Source of the DNA: Fictibacillus phosphorivorans
GTDB lineage: Bacteria > Bacillota > Bacilli > Bacillales > Fictibacillaceae
Direction: 5' to 3'
Length of the DNA stretch: 64,000 nt
Assembly (NCBI RefSeq): GCF_001619875.1
Contig: NZ_LRFC01000012.1
Location: 1 to 64,000 of the forward strand
The notes below the pieces were generated by a model. The model saw only the letters and a list, made by a program, of their open reading frames with translations. It did not search any database and had not been told where the DNA came from. The first letter of the stretch is position 1. The number at the start of each line of letters is the position of its first letter. This document shows positions 52,607 through 61,375 of this stretch, in pieces. Position numbers and translations under genes: made by a program.

Positions 52607-53695
52607 TTATTCGTATTTAGGATAACCCGTGAACTTAAAGTCTGGTCCTATTTGTGTTACCGTCATATTCTGCAGCTGAATAGCATCGGCCATTTTTTCA
52701 ATTCCTGTACCTCCGAAAAACGAAGGAGAATTTTGCCCGCCTATCAATTTAGGTGCGATATAAAAAACAGTTTTATCGACAAGTTTATTTTCTAAAAAAG
52801 CAGCATTGATGGTTCCGCCGCCTTCAATTAAGAGCGAGGAAATCAAGTTATCGCCTAAAATTTTTAAAACCTGCAAGGGATTTACACGAGCTTCGCCTGC
52901 AACGAAAACTTTTACACCAGATTCTTCAAGCTGAAGTTTCTTTTGAACGTTGTAATTTTCTGAAGTGAAAATCCATGTTTCTGCTTGATGGTCTGTTACA
53001 ACTTTTGAATCCAAAGGAATGTTAAGCGTTGAGTCCATTACAACACGGATAGGGTTGCGTCCGTTAGGAATTCTAGTGGTAAGTTCAGGATCATCATGAA
53101 TCACAGTGTTTACGCCAACGAGTATCGCCAGATTTTCATTTCTAAGTCTGTGGACATCTAAACGAGCTTCAGTAGACGTAATCCATTTGCTATTATTCGT
53201 ATGGCTCGCGATTTTTCCATCAAGTGTAATCCCTGACTTTAACGTTACAAAAGGAATCTTCTCAACGATAAACTTATTGAAGACTTCGTTCATGCGTTCT
53301 GATTCCTCTTGCAGTACGCCTGTTTCAACTTCAATTCCAGCATCTTTTAAGATCTGCACGCCTCTACCTGAAACGAGTGGGTTAGGATCAAGTGCAGCAA
53401 TAACCACTTTTTTAATCCCGGCTTCAACGATTGCTACAGCACACGGTCCTGTTCTTCCATGATGAGAACAAGGTTCAAGTGTAACATAGATTGTTCCACC
53501 TCTCGCTTTCTCACCAGCCATACGAATGGCATGAATCTCTGCATGAGGCTCCCCAGCTTTAAGGTGTGTGCCAACACCGACGATCTCATTATGATTAACA
53601 ATGACAGACCCAACTAACGGGTTAGGATCTGTTTGGCCTTTCATCGCCTGAGCATTGCTTAAAGCGAGCTGCATATAAAATTCGTGACTACTCAT
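52607..53695 (-). CDS. ribD: riboflavin deaminase/reductase RibD
   Basis: Bifunctional enzyme making 5-amino-6-ribitylamino-uracil phosphate from the product of GTP cyclohydrolase II. N-terminal deaminase (about 1-145) with zinc motifs HAEIHAIRMAG and PCSHHGRTGPC, and C-terminal reductase (about 150-360) with SGITLDGKIAS, NSKWITS and IEGGGTINAAFL. Full length at 362 residues. The start overlaps the end of the ribA gene by eight bases. No ribE or ribH is adjacent. Confidence 0.93.
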   Translation of the reverse strand: MSSHEFYMQLALSNAQAMKGQTDPNPLVGSVIVNHNEIVGVGTHLKAGEPHAEIHAIRMAGEKARGGTIYVTLEPCSHHGRTGPCAVAIVEAGIKKVVIAALDPNPLVSGRGVQILKDAGIEVETGVLQEESERMNEVFNKFIVEKIPFVTLKSGITLDGKIASHTNNSKWITSTEARLDVHRLRNENLAILVGVNTVIHDDPELTTRIPNGRNPIRVVMDSTLNIPLDSKVVTDHQAETWIFTSENYNVQKKLQLEESGVKVFVAGEARVNPLQVLKILGDNLISSLLIEGGGTINAAFLENKLVDKTVFYIAPKLIGGQNSPSFFGGTGIEKMADAIQLQNMTVTQIGPDFKFTGYPKYE

Positions 53696-54443
53696 TCGTA
53701 AATACTCCTTCGTCTAAGTGACCAGATCGGTTGATCTTCGTTTGCAAGTATTTTTCGTTGTATTCAGAAACATCACCCCAAATCGGAGCTCTTGCCGTAA
53801 CGGAAAGTCCTGCATTGTGGAGCGCTTCTAATTTTTTCGGATTGTTCGTAATAAGCGTTACCGGCTTTGAACGTAGTGCTTTAAGTACTTCAATCGCATC
53901 TGCATAGTTGCGGGAATCGTCTACAAATCCAAGACTTTCATTTGCTTCTACTGTATCTTGTCCGTTTTCCTGAAGAAGATAGGCCATTGCTTTACTAAAG
54001 AGACCGATACCGCGCCCTTCGTGGTTTGCTAAATAAAAGAGAGCGCCTGTTCCATGTTCTACAATCATTTTCATGGACTGTTTAAGCTGGTAGCCACAGT
54101 CACAGCGTTTGCTGCCAAAAATATCTCCAGTGTGGCAGATTGAATGCATGCGAATGAGCGCTTCATCGCTGTATTCAAAGTCACCATAAACTAAAACGCT
54201 GGACTGCTGGTATTCAGCTAAATTTGATGAAGAGAGCTTGTCGATCACTTCCTCAAAGTTATCTGTTTGTTCGCAGCCTTCGAGCCAGCAATACCAGTTG
54301 AACACAACGGTTTCTCCATATAGATTAACAGGCAGTCTGATCGGGCCAACTAGATAGATTGCGCCTTCATCTTTTTTAATAATTTGTATTTTATCTTCAA
54401 GTATGGAAAGAACTTTTTCCTTTACGTTTTTACTTTGTATCAT
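53688..54443 (-). CDS. ribA: GTP cyclohydrolase II
   Basis: Catalyses the first step of riboflavin synthesis from GTP. The zinc site is CHTGDIFGSKRCDCG (three Cys), and the catalytic/GTP block is NHEGRGIGLFSKAMAYLLQENGQDTVEANESLGF; ITNNPKK closes the fold. It lacks the DHBP synthase (RibB) domain found fused to RibA in B. subtilis, and has about 70 extra N-terminal residues (LPVNLYGETVVFNWYCW region). No RFN (FMN riboswitch) pattern is visible upstream. Confidence 0.9.
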   Translation of the reverse strand: MIQSKNVKEKVLSILEDKIQIIKKDEGAIYLVGPIRLPVNLYGETVVFNWYCWLEGCEQTDNFEEVIDKLSSSNLAEYQQSSVLVYGDFEYSDEALIRMHSICHTGDIFGSKRCDCGYQLKQSMKMIVEHGTGALFYLANHEGRGIGLFSKAMAYLLQENGQDTVEANESLGFVDDSRNYADAIEVLKALRSKPVTLITNNPKKLEALHNAGLSVTARAPIWGDVSEYNEKYLQTKINRSGHLDEGVFTNE

Positions 54444-54597
54444 AATAATTCCCCTTTATAGATCTTACGTATTTTTAGGTGATTTCAGTGAATACGTATA
54501 TTTTATACTAGATAATTCATTTGAAAGAAGTGTTTTGCTCTAATTGGAAAAAAAAAGAATTGAATCGTCATGTTAACGTTCAAGGTCTTGGAGGGGG

Positions 54598-55254
54598 TTA
54601 AGCCAAATAAACAGTTTTCGCGTGGTTTAATTTAAAATAAACCTTTTCTCCAGTTGTGCTTATGAGTTCTGCTAAGTTCCCCTTGATGCTATTAAGTATG
54701 CCTATTTTATCAGGATCTTCTCCCATATCAAACACGATTAATTTTCCTTCCCACTTCTTTAATTGTTCTTCGAATGACCGGCTAAAGGACTGCTTTTGTG
54801 GGATGGGATTATACATTGAATAGTGGGAGTTGTCCTGTTCATACACTGTTAACCATTTAAGATGTGATAAGGGGATAAAGATCTGTTTATAAACAGGGGA
54901 GTAAAATACGAAATAATCGCTTAGAACATTTACGATTGTTCCGTGGAGCGGGTTTTTTCCTACCACTCGAATCTGAGTATATAACCCGATTGCATTGCGT
55001 AACATCATTCGATAGGAAAAAAACGTATGATTTTCTTTTGCGAAAGGTAAATCAGGGGACAGGGAGTTGTCCTCAATTACAGCTTTATCGGAAAGTATGA
55101 TTTTCTGAACGTGCGTAAGCGGAATGTACAAGTACTTACTTTCTCTATATAAAACCAAGATATCGTTTCCAAAATCACAAAATCGTCCTTCTAAAAGATG
55201 ACCGGCTACTTTTAATTTTACATTTTTATTTAATAAATGTTTAAAGTCATTCAA
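54598..55254 (-). CDS. Sm-like triple-repeat protein (DUF2642-related)
   Basis: About 218 residues made of three related beta-rich segments: residues 1-60 (LLNKNVKLKVAGHLLEGRF), 85-145 (LYTQIRVVGKNPLHGTIVNVLSDYFVFY) and 165-218 (KLIVFDMGEDPDKIGILNSIKGN). Each has a hydrophobic strand, a turn and a DYxxLY/FxxxHxxW-type edge, like DUF2642/spore-coat Sm-like proteins. TTG start after AGGAGA. A spore-surface function is possible but not shown. Confidence 0.6.
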   Translation of the reverse strand: MNDFKHLLNKNVKLKVAGHLLEGRFCDFGNDILVLYRESKYLYIPLTHVQKIILSDKAVIEDNSLSPDLPFAKENHTFFSYRMMLRNAIGLYTQIRVVGKNPLHGTIVNVLSDYFVFYSPVYKQIFIPLSHLKWLTVYEQDNSHYSMYNPIPQKQSFSRSFEEQLKKWEGKLIVFDMGEDPDKIGILNSIKGNLAELISTTGEKVYFKLNHAKTVYLA

Positions 55255-55291
55255 TATAATCTTCTCCTATTTTTATTTAGTAATGATGAGA

Positions 55292-56656
55292 TTATCCATT
55301 TGGTAAGAAAAACAGATAAATCCAAACATACAACATAAGCAAAGTTACGATTAATGTAAGGGGGATTGTAATTAACGATAACTTTAAATAATCTTTCCAT
55401 TTCACTTTCACTTTGTTTTGTTTTAAAATGTGCATCCAGATTAAGGATGCGAGTGTTCCAATCGGAAGCAATAATGAACCGATGTCACTGCCTACAATGC
55501 TAGCTAAATACATGGCTTTTAAAGTAAACGGGTCCAAGTTCATCTCTGTTAAGGCAATCGTACCAATCAATAATGCAGGGTGATTGTTAAAAAGGTTTGA
55601 AAGGACAGAGATTAATCCTCCCATAAATAAAGTAGACTCAAAAAGTCCTTTCTCAATAATGGGTTCACAAATACTTAAAAGGGTCTCAGTTAACCCTGAA
55701 TTATGAAGCCCGTATATAAGAACATACATCGAAAACGCAAAGAGCAAGATGTGCCAAGGTGTTTTTCTTAAAATATCAAATGGCATTGTCCTCAAGAAAT
55801 ACCATCTCCAGACTAACAGCACCAAGGAACCAAAAACCGCAACAATCTCAATGGGAATGGAAAAGAAAGAAGCAACAAAAATCGAACAGCGAATGATAAA
55901 AACAAAACCAATTATTTTTAACATGAATTTTGTTCGCTGGCGTTTCGTTTCTACTGATATTGTTCCGGTAAGAGGATGGAATTTTTTTGTGAAGAAGAAT
56001 TGTTCAATATCAAAACTTAAACCTGGAAGTTTTTTAGGCAGGTTTTTTTTAACGAGGACAAACATAAGGCAAGACATGAAGAGTAGGCCTAACAACGTCG
56101 GAACAAACATCATAGCTGTTTGTGTAAAAAGAGTCATATTAACAATTTTCAATCCTATTAAATTGACAAGGTTGCTGACGCCAATTGGTGTGCTAGAAGC
56201 GGTTGCGGTGAGAGCACCGGTTAATAGATATGGGAGCTGCTGGTGTGGTTTCAACCTGAAGTTTTTGAGAAGCAGAATGAGGATCGGAGTTGTAATTAAT
56301 ATACTTCCGTCATTGTTAAACAGAAGCGTCATTAGAAAACATAGCAGTTGGATGTACCAGTAAAGGCGATAGCCAGAACCTTTTGCTAAGCTTGCAAGTC
56401 TTGATGCGGCCCAATGAAAAAATCCAAAGCTTTCTAATATGACGGCCATTACAATCGTTGAAATGATGGTTATGGATGCCCCGCCTATTTTATGAATGAT
56501 ATCAAAAACGTTTTCTTGAGTGACGATTCCTGAAAGCAGGATAATCGCTGCCCCAATCGTGGCGGGCCAGACTTCATTTATACCTTTTGGTCTCCAAAAT
56601 ATAACTAACATAGTCATTAGGAAGACGAAAACGGAAATGATGATGTGAATAGTCAT
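55292..56656 (-). CDS. ArsB/NhaD-superfamily permease, second copy
   Basis: Membrane protein of 454 residues with about twelve segments, homologous to the ArsB of the 31-33 kb operon (NNDGSILITTPILILL, ASSTPIGVSNLVNLIGLKIVN, NNHPALLIGTIAL, GSDIGSLLLPIGTLASLIWMHIL). It differs at many permeability-pathway positions (for example PALLI instead of PTVMI), so the substrate may be another anion or ion. It stands alone without arsR or arsC nearby. Confidence 0.75.
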   Translation of the reverse strand: MTIHIIISVFVFLMTMLVIFWRPKGINEVWPATIGAAIILLSGIVTQENVFDIIHKIGGASITIISTIVMAVILESFGFFHWAASRLASLAKGSGYRLYWYIQLLCFLMTLLFNNDGSILITTPILILLLKNFRLKPHQQLPYLLTGALTATASSTPIGVSNLVNLIGLKIVNMTLFTQTAMMFVPTLLGLLFMSCLMFVLVKKNLPKKLPGLSFDIEQFFFTKKFHPLTGTISVETKRQRTKFMLKIIGFVFIIRCSIFVASFFSIPIEIVAVFGSLVLLVWRWYFLRTMPFDILRKTPWHILLFAFSMYVLIYGLHNSGLTETLLSICEPIIEKGLFESTLFMGGLISVLSNLFNNHPALLIGTIALTEMNLDPFTLKAMYLASIVGSDIGSLLLPIGTLASLIWMHILKQNKVKVKWKDYLKLSLITIPLTLIVTLLMLYVWIYLFFLPNG

Positions 56657-56896
56657 ACGTTCTTCGTCCCTTTCTTTCTTTTAAAGAAAATAGTAGTGTA
56701 CTTGTCCTACATCCTATGAAAATCCCCTTTAAATGACTGTATGTTAGACTAGCAAATATTAAAAAGACACGTTTGACTATGAGATTTTAATAGATGGATG
56801 ACTAGAAGCATGATTTCCACTAAGTACCTGTTCAGTTCGCTCTATCCACCATGTACCCTAGAAACGTAGATAAAAAGGGGAAACTGGAGGGGAACT

Positions 56897-58387
56897 GTGT
56901 ATAAATTTAGTCTAATTATTGCCGTGTTATTTGTTAGTGTCTGTCATTCTAGACACGTATACGGGGCTGAGCCAATTTCAGTTGGCAAGGTTTCTGCATC
57001 AAGTACTACTGCTTTCACGTCATCAAAAATGCAATCACAAGTTGTAACAAATTTGGTACGAGGTGAAGAATATCCTATCATTAAGCGAAAAGAGGCGGTA
57101 GATGGGGAGGTAATTCATACGGTTGCAACAGGGGATACGCTATATTTAGTAGCCCGGCACTATGGGGTAACTGTAAATGAAGTTAAGAAAGAAAATCGTT
57201 TGATTGGTTCGCGGCTATATGTAGGACAGCGTTTAATCATACCTCGGGATTTAGTAAGTCATCAGGTAGAGAGGGCGGATTCACTCTGGAAAATTGCAAG
57301 AGCGTATAACACTTCGATCGATCGCCTTATAAAAAATAACCAGGTAGATGCTGTTGTCCTGCAACCAGGTACCGACTTAGAAATCCCTGAAGGGTTTTAT
57401 CAGCTGCAGCTATTAGACGGCAAAACCGGATGGGTTCAACAATCAGCTGTTAAACAGAGTAAACAGGATCGTTTCAATCTTGGCTGGAAGTATAATGGTA
57501 AACATGATTCGTATCAAAAACAACTCCGCATCAATGGGTTAGATGTGGTATCACCTAGGTGGTATACACTTAGTTATGAGAAATTGATCAGCTTAAATGA
57601 GGATAATCACTATGCCGTTTCTGCTGCTAAAGCAGGCAAGCAAGTATGGCCACTATTTGGGAACAGATTTGATCCAGCACTGACTGACTTCATTCTTTCT
57701 GATGCAGGAAATCGTCAGAAAGTGATCAGCAGCTTAAAGAAATCTTTAGTGCAAACGAAGAGTCAAGGAATCAATGTAGACTTTGAAAACATTGATCCTA
57801 AGAATAAGAAGGATTATGTTACGTTCATTCAGGAATTAAAAAAGGAACTTCAGCCGTATGGAATCTTTGTCTCAGTAGATGTTAGCCGTGAAAATGATGA
57901 TCCATTCTGGTCAGGAAGTTTGGATCGGGCTGGCCTTGGAGAAGCAGCGGATTTTATTGTATTGATGGGTTACGATGAACATTGGGGAAGTTCTCCAAAG
58001 GCAGGGTCTGTTGCATCCCTTCCATGGACAGATGAAGGGATCAAGCTACTGCTAGAAGAAGTCCCTGGACATAAAATTTTACTTGGCGTTCCTTTTTACA
58101 CGAGAGAATGGATAACTGACAATAGCGGAAAAGTCAGAAGTGTCGATAGAACCATCATTGAAACAGAGAAGCTGATCCGAGAAAAAGGGTTAACAAAAAA
58201 GTGGGATGACAGCACTTCGCAGAACTATGTAGAGTTTATGGAAAATGGCGAAAAACATCAGATTTGGGTAGAAGACGAGGATTCAATGAAGCTTCGTTAT
58301 GACCTTGTAAAGAAGTATCATTTGCGCGGAACCGCAGCCTGGTATGTTGGCGGTGGACCAGAGGACATTTGGAGTGTGTTGGAATAG
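56897..58387 (+). CDS. LysM-GH18 cortex/peptidoglycan hydrolase (SleL/YaaH-like)
   Basis: Secreted glycoside hydrolase of 496 residues: signal peptide (ends at about YGAEP), two LysM modules (HTVATGDTLYLVARHYGVTVNEV and HQVERADSLWKIARAYNTSIDRL), an SH3-like turn, and a GH18 domain with catalytic GINVDFENIDPKNK and LMGYDEHW. SleL/YaaH-type enzymes cleave N-acetylglucosamine linkages in cortex peptidoglycan during germination. GTG start four bases after GGAGGGG; terminator follows. Confidence 0.88.
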   Translation: MYKFSLIIAVLFVSVCHSRHVYGAEPISVGKVSASSTTAFTSSKMQSQVVTNLVRGEEYPIIKRKEAVDGEVIHTVATGDTLYLVARHYGVTVNEVKKENRLIGSRLYVGQRLIIPRDLVSHQVERADSLWKIARAYNTSIDRLIKNNQVDAVVLQPGTDLEIPEGFYQLQLLDGKTGWVQQSAVKQSKQDRFNLGWKYNGKHDSYQKQLRINGLDVVSPRWYTLSYEKLISLNEDNHYAVSAAKAGKQVWPLFGNRFDPALTDFILSDAGNRQKVISSLKKSLVQTKSQGINVDFENIDPKNKKDYVTFIQELKKELQPYGIFVSVDVSRENDDPFWSGSLDRAGLGEAADFIVLMGYDEHWGSSPKAGSVASLPWTDEGIKLLLEEVPGHKILLGVPFYTREWITDNSGKVRSVDRTIIETEKLIREKGLTKKWDDSTSQNYVEFMENGEKHQIWVEDEDSMKLRYDLVKKYHLRGTAAWYVGGGPEDIWSVLE

Positions 58388-58411
58388 AGTTGGAATAGAA
58401 ATCTACAGAAG

Positions 58412-58452
58412 AGAGCGAGTCCTATGTGAAAATGGACTAGCTCTTTTCTTGC
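58412..58452 (+). terminator. terminator after the GH18 gene
   Basis: GAGCGAGTCC...GGACTAGCTC hairpin with TTTTCTTG tail. Confidence 0.75.
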
Positions 58453-58520
58453 GTTTTCATAATATTAGTAGAAAAATACAAATATAGGAACTTGAAAAAT
58501 AAGGAGAGGATGAAAAGTAT

Positions 58521-59033
58521 ATGACAGAAACTTATAAGTACGCGGATTATTATAAAACGTATGTAAAGCTAGTGCCAAAAGGGGATATGGTTCAAATTCT
58601 TGAAGATCAAATGCGTGAAACAGTTGGATTGATGAGTATGTTGAGTGAAGAGAAATGCGCACATCGTTATGCAGCAGGCAAATGGAGTATAAAAGAGGTG
58701 ATCGGTCACGTGGTGGATACAGAAAGAATCATGAGCTACAGATTACTTTCGATCGCGCGCGGAGATAGAGTTTCATTGCCAGGATATGATGAGAATGCAT
58801 ATGTGGAAGAAGCTGATTTTGATAGCCATTCGATGAAGAGATTATTAGAGCATTTTGTTGCCGTTCGCCAAGCAACGATTCAGCTGATTAACAGTTTACC
58901 TAAAGAAGCTCGATCCAAAATAGGCACAGCAAATGGCCATGAAGTTTCAGTTTCCGCACTAATGATGATTATCGCAGGGCACGAACTTCACCATCGAAAC
59001 ATTATATTAGAGAGATATCTTGCCAAAAATTAA
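58521..59033 (+). CDS. DinB-family putative metal-dependent protein
   Basis: DinB/YfiT-type four-helix protein of 170 residues. Expected metal ligands are His in IGHVVDTERI, and the two His in AGHELHHRNIILE near the C-terminus. Members are thiol-dependent metalloenzymes (bacillithiol/mycothiol transferases) in several bacilli; the specific reaction here is unknown. GGAGAGG precedes ATG and a hairpin terminator follows. Confidence 0.85.
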   Translation: MTETYKYADYYKTYVKLVPKGDMVQILEDQMRETVGLMSMLSEEKCAHRYAAGKWSIKEVIGHVVDTERIMSYRLLSIARGDRVSLPGYDENAYVEEADFDSHSMKRLLEHFVAVRQATIQLINSLPKEARSKIGTANGHEVSVSALMMIIAGHELHHRNIILERYLAKN

Positions 59034-59046
59034 ACAGGTGTTTAAG

Positions 59047-59084
59047 AAAAAGCCGACTCTATTAGAAAAGTCGGCTTATTTTTA
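59047..59084 (+). terminator. terminator after the DinB gene
   Basis: AAAAGCCGACT...AGTCGGCTTATTTTT hairpin. Confidence 0.85.
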
Positions 59085-59144
59085 AGCTTTTATTTTATTG
59101 GAATGTTCAATTTGTGTTTTTAAGATAGACATTATCGTGAATTG

Positions 59145-59272
59145 TTCGTTTCCAGCATACAAGAAAAATTATATTCACGTTATTTTAAATAATTTCACGT
59201 TAATGGAGATATATTCACGTTATTTTAAATAATTTCACATTAAATGAAATTTATTCACGTAAAGTGGATGAT
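59145..59272. repeat. 20-bp-period intergenic array 5 (ATTCACGTTA core)
   Basis: The core TTCACGT starts at 59174, 59194, 59214, 59234 (CATT variant) and 59254: five copies exactly 20 bp apart. The first 28 bases repeat after 40 bases (ATATTCACGTTATTTTAAAT recurs), so the unit is a 40-bp dimer. Lies between convergent genes. Confidence 0.88.
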
Positions 59273-59278
59273 ATCTAT

Positions 59279-60736
59279 TTACCCTCCATTGATTTCAATA
59301 GCTGCCCGAATCCCTGACTCTACAGCACCTTCAACCCATCCATGCTTAAGGGTTGTATGTTCACCCGCAAAATGCAATCTTCCTTCTATTGATTTTATCG
59401 ATTCATACAATTCTAACTCCTGATAAGGTTTAAACATCGTAAAGCAGCCTCCAGCATTCAAGTCAGTTGACCAATCATGACTAGCGCCTGTAACAAAATA
59501 ATGATAAACGTCTTTGCCATGAAATTGTGCGAGGTATTTAAGGGTTTCTTTAATCTTCATCTCGTTAGAGGAACTTCTCCAAGGAAACGTATCATCTTCC
59601 CATGTATAACTTCCTATTACAACGCCTGATGATGTATCTTGTCTGTTATGGCTTGGGTAGTGTGTGAAACGTGTTGCTAGATCGGTAACCGTTTTACCGC
59701 CTTTAAGGCCATTTTTTTCCCAAAATCGATGTTTAAATTCAATCCCGATTTTTATAGAAGGGACATAATGAAGCTCTCGAATTGCTTTTCGCTTGTAATA
59801 AGAAACGGATTCAAACGGTTCTATATCAACAAAGTTAAGAACAGAAAAAGGAAGAGTCAGTATAACTCTGTCGGCTTCGAAAGAGAAGCGGTGCAGAGTT
59901 TGCGGACTTTCTGTATAGAGTTTCACCTTTGTCTGGTCCTGAACGATCTTCGTTAATTTTTGACCAAAATAGATGTGATGCCTTAAGTCTTTAAGAAAGG
60001 CTCTGGGCAGTTGGTCGTAGCCGCCTGTGATCTCGAAATATTTTATTTTTGGCTGGAAGATGATTAAGATGTCGCGCAACACTTCTAAAAAAGAGAGCTC
60101 AGGAAGACCTTCCAGTGATAAGAGAACTTTGATGCTCTCGATCGCACCGGGGGATAGGGATCTTCCAAACGGATTATTGCGTAAATAATGGTCTAACGAG
60201 TAGTGCTGAAAATTTCGAATAACAATCGGCCATTTCTTTTCAGGATCTTTTTCAAGAAAATCAGAAATAGGCTGAACGGCAAATTGAATAAGCTGTTCAG
60301 CTGTTTTGCCTTTCTCATTTTCCATAAAAGGAAAACCGAGCATATCCGGAGTTTTTTCGTATTCACAATTCGTTGTACGAATGCCATTAACAAAAAGAAG
60401 GTCATGCGGATTGCTGTTTATGAATTCATTTTTAGCCAATTTGAATTTATCGATATATGCCAAAACGAGTTTGTGCATTTCAGGAATACGCATAGCACCT
60501 GCTTCAAAATAGTTACCATGTGTAAAAGGAGCTCTTACGGTATAGACGCGGCCTCCGACACGATGAGTAGATTCTAAAAGAATAACATCGTGGCCAGCGT
60601 TTTTTAAGAGGGAAGCCGCGACAAGCCCAGCCATTCCTGCTCCTACGATAATAATTTTTTGAGGAGAGAGGGTCTTCTCTAGACCGTTCTTAATAGCATT
60701 CAGCATTTCATCATCTGATAGACGGTTCAGGTTCAT
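59279..60736 (-). CDS. flavin-dependent amine/amino-acid oxidase
   Basis: FAD monoamine oxidase/L-amino-acid oxidase type of 485 residues. Dinucleotide fold KIIIVGAGMAGLVAASLLKNAG and VILLESTHRVGGRVYT at the N-terminus; the C-terminal FAD motif FAGEHTTLKHGWVEGAVESGIRA is complete. Middle region includes TGGYDQLPRAFLKDL and GSYTWEDD. Similar enzymes include B. subtilis YobN. The substrate (amine, amino acid or polyamine) is not decidable from sequence; no signal peptide, so cytoplasmic. Confidence 0.82.
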   Translation of the reverse strand: MNLNRLSDDEMLNAIKNGLEKTLSPQKIIIVGAGMAGLVAASLLKNAGHDVILLESTHRVGGRVYTVRAPFTHGNYFEAGAMRIPEMHKLVLAYIDKFKLAKNEFINSNPHDLLFVNGIRTTNCEYEKTPDMLGFPFMENEKGKTAEQLIQFAVQPISDFLEKDPEKKWPIVIRNFQHYSLDHYLRNNPFGRSLSPGAIESIKVLLSLEGLPELSFLEVLRDILIIFQPKIKYFEITGGYDQLPRAFLKDLRHHIYFGQKLTKIVQDQTKVKLYTESPQTLHRFSFEADRVILTLPFSVLNFVDIEPFESVSYYKRKAIRELHYVPSIKIGIEFKHRFWEKNGLKGGKTVTDLATRFTHYPSHNRQDTSSGVVIGSYTWEDDTFPWRSSSNEMKIKETLKYLAQFHGKDVYHYFVTGASHDWSTDLNAGGCFTMFKPYQELELYESIKSIEGRLHFAGEHTTLKHGWVEGAVESGIRAAIEINGG

Positions 60737-60820
60737 GCCAGTTCCCCCCTGTGCGAATGCTCATGTTTTTCTAATAATGTATTAACTTTTACTTAACAAT
60801 ATTATTTTGCTGATAAAACT

Positions 60821-60851
60821 AAAAAAGACAGCCGGTGTGGCTGTCCTTTTC
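60821..60851 (-). terminator. terminator of hxlR-type gene (bidirectional)
   Basis: AAAAAAGACAGCC-GGTGT-GGCTGTCCTTTT hairpin between the two minus-strand genes. Confidence 0.85.
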
Positions 60852-60856
60852 ACTAT

Positions 60857-61219
60857 CTATACCTGTTCTAGTTCTTCAGTCTGAACCAAAACCTCTTCTT
60901 TATTTGGGTAAGTTTTCTCAATATGCTGCTCGCCCCAAGCGCAAAGTGAGTCTAAAATCCCTTTTAGTGACCAGCCATAATCACTTAAAGAATATTCAAC
61001 ACGAGGCGGTACTTGGTTATACACTTCGCGGAGGATTACGCCGTCTTCTTCCAGCTCACGAAGCTGCTGAGTAAGCATTTTTTGCGTGATTCCGGGCATT
61101 AATCGTTTCAATTCACCGGTTCTTCGCTTATCTTTTATAAGGTGGCATAAAATGACCACTTTCCACTTTCCGCCGATGACTTCCAGTGCGGCTTCAACGG
61201 GTATATTGTACTTTTTCAT
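60857..61219 (-). CDS. HxlR-family regulator (YtcD-like)
   Basis: Winged-helix regulator of 120 residues from ATG 61219 (GGAGGTG eight bases upstream). Family block VEAALEVIGGKWKVVILCHLIKDKRRTGELKR and RVEYSLSDYGWSL. There is no conserved N-terminal Cys of the YodB type; one Cys lies in VVILCHL. It is divergent from the MFS gene, the arrangement of ytcD-ytbD in B. subtilis, so it probably represses that transporter. Confidence 0.88.
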   Translation of the reverse strand: MKKYNIPVEAALEVIGGKWKVVILCHLIKDKRRTGELKRLMPGITQKMLTQQLRELEEDGVILREVYNQVPPRVEYSLSDYGWSLKGILDSLCAWGEQHIEKTYPNKEEVLVQTEELEQV

Positions 61220-61245
61220 GAATAAAACACCTCCATCATTCAATT

Positions 61246-61294
61246 GTTACTTAAAAGTGCCTACATTACTTAAAAGTGCGTACTTACTTTAAGT
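61246..61294. promoter_or_regulatory. HxlR operator repeats
   Basis: TTACTTAAAAGTGC occurs at 61247 and 61266 (19 bases apart), followed by GTACTTACTTTAAGT; each contains an ACTT...AAGT dyad. Located in the divergent regulator-transporter gap. Confidence 0.6.
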
Positions 61295-61375
61295 TTGTGT
61301 AAGATTCATAATAACATCGAGTCATCCAAATGACTAGTGCATGGCTTATTTAAAAATCAATGGAGGGATTTATAG

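Noticed and set aside
54444-54597. FMN riboswitch upstream of ribA
   Set aside because: The conserved RFN words (such as GGGATGAA and CCGAC-type segments) are not present in the 150 bases upstream.
55749-56363. Plus-strand 204-codon frame inside the second ArsB-like gene
   Set aside because: Antisense shadow; no ribosome site and no recognisable family.
55292-56656. Third ars operon at the second ArsB-like gene
   Set aside because: No arsR, arsC or operator-like palindrome adjacent; kept as a permease of unknown substrate.
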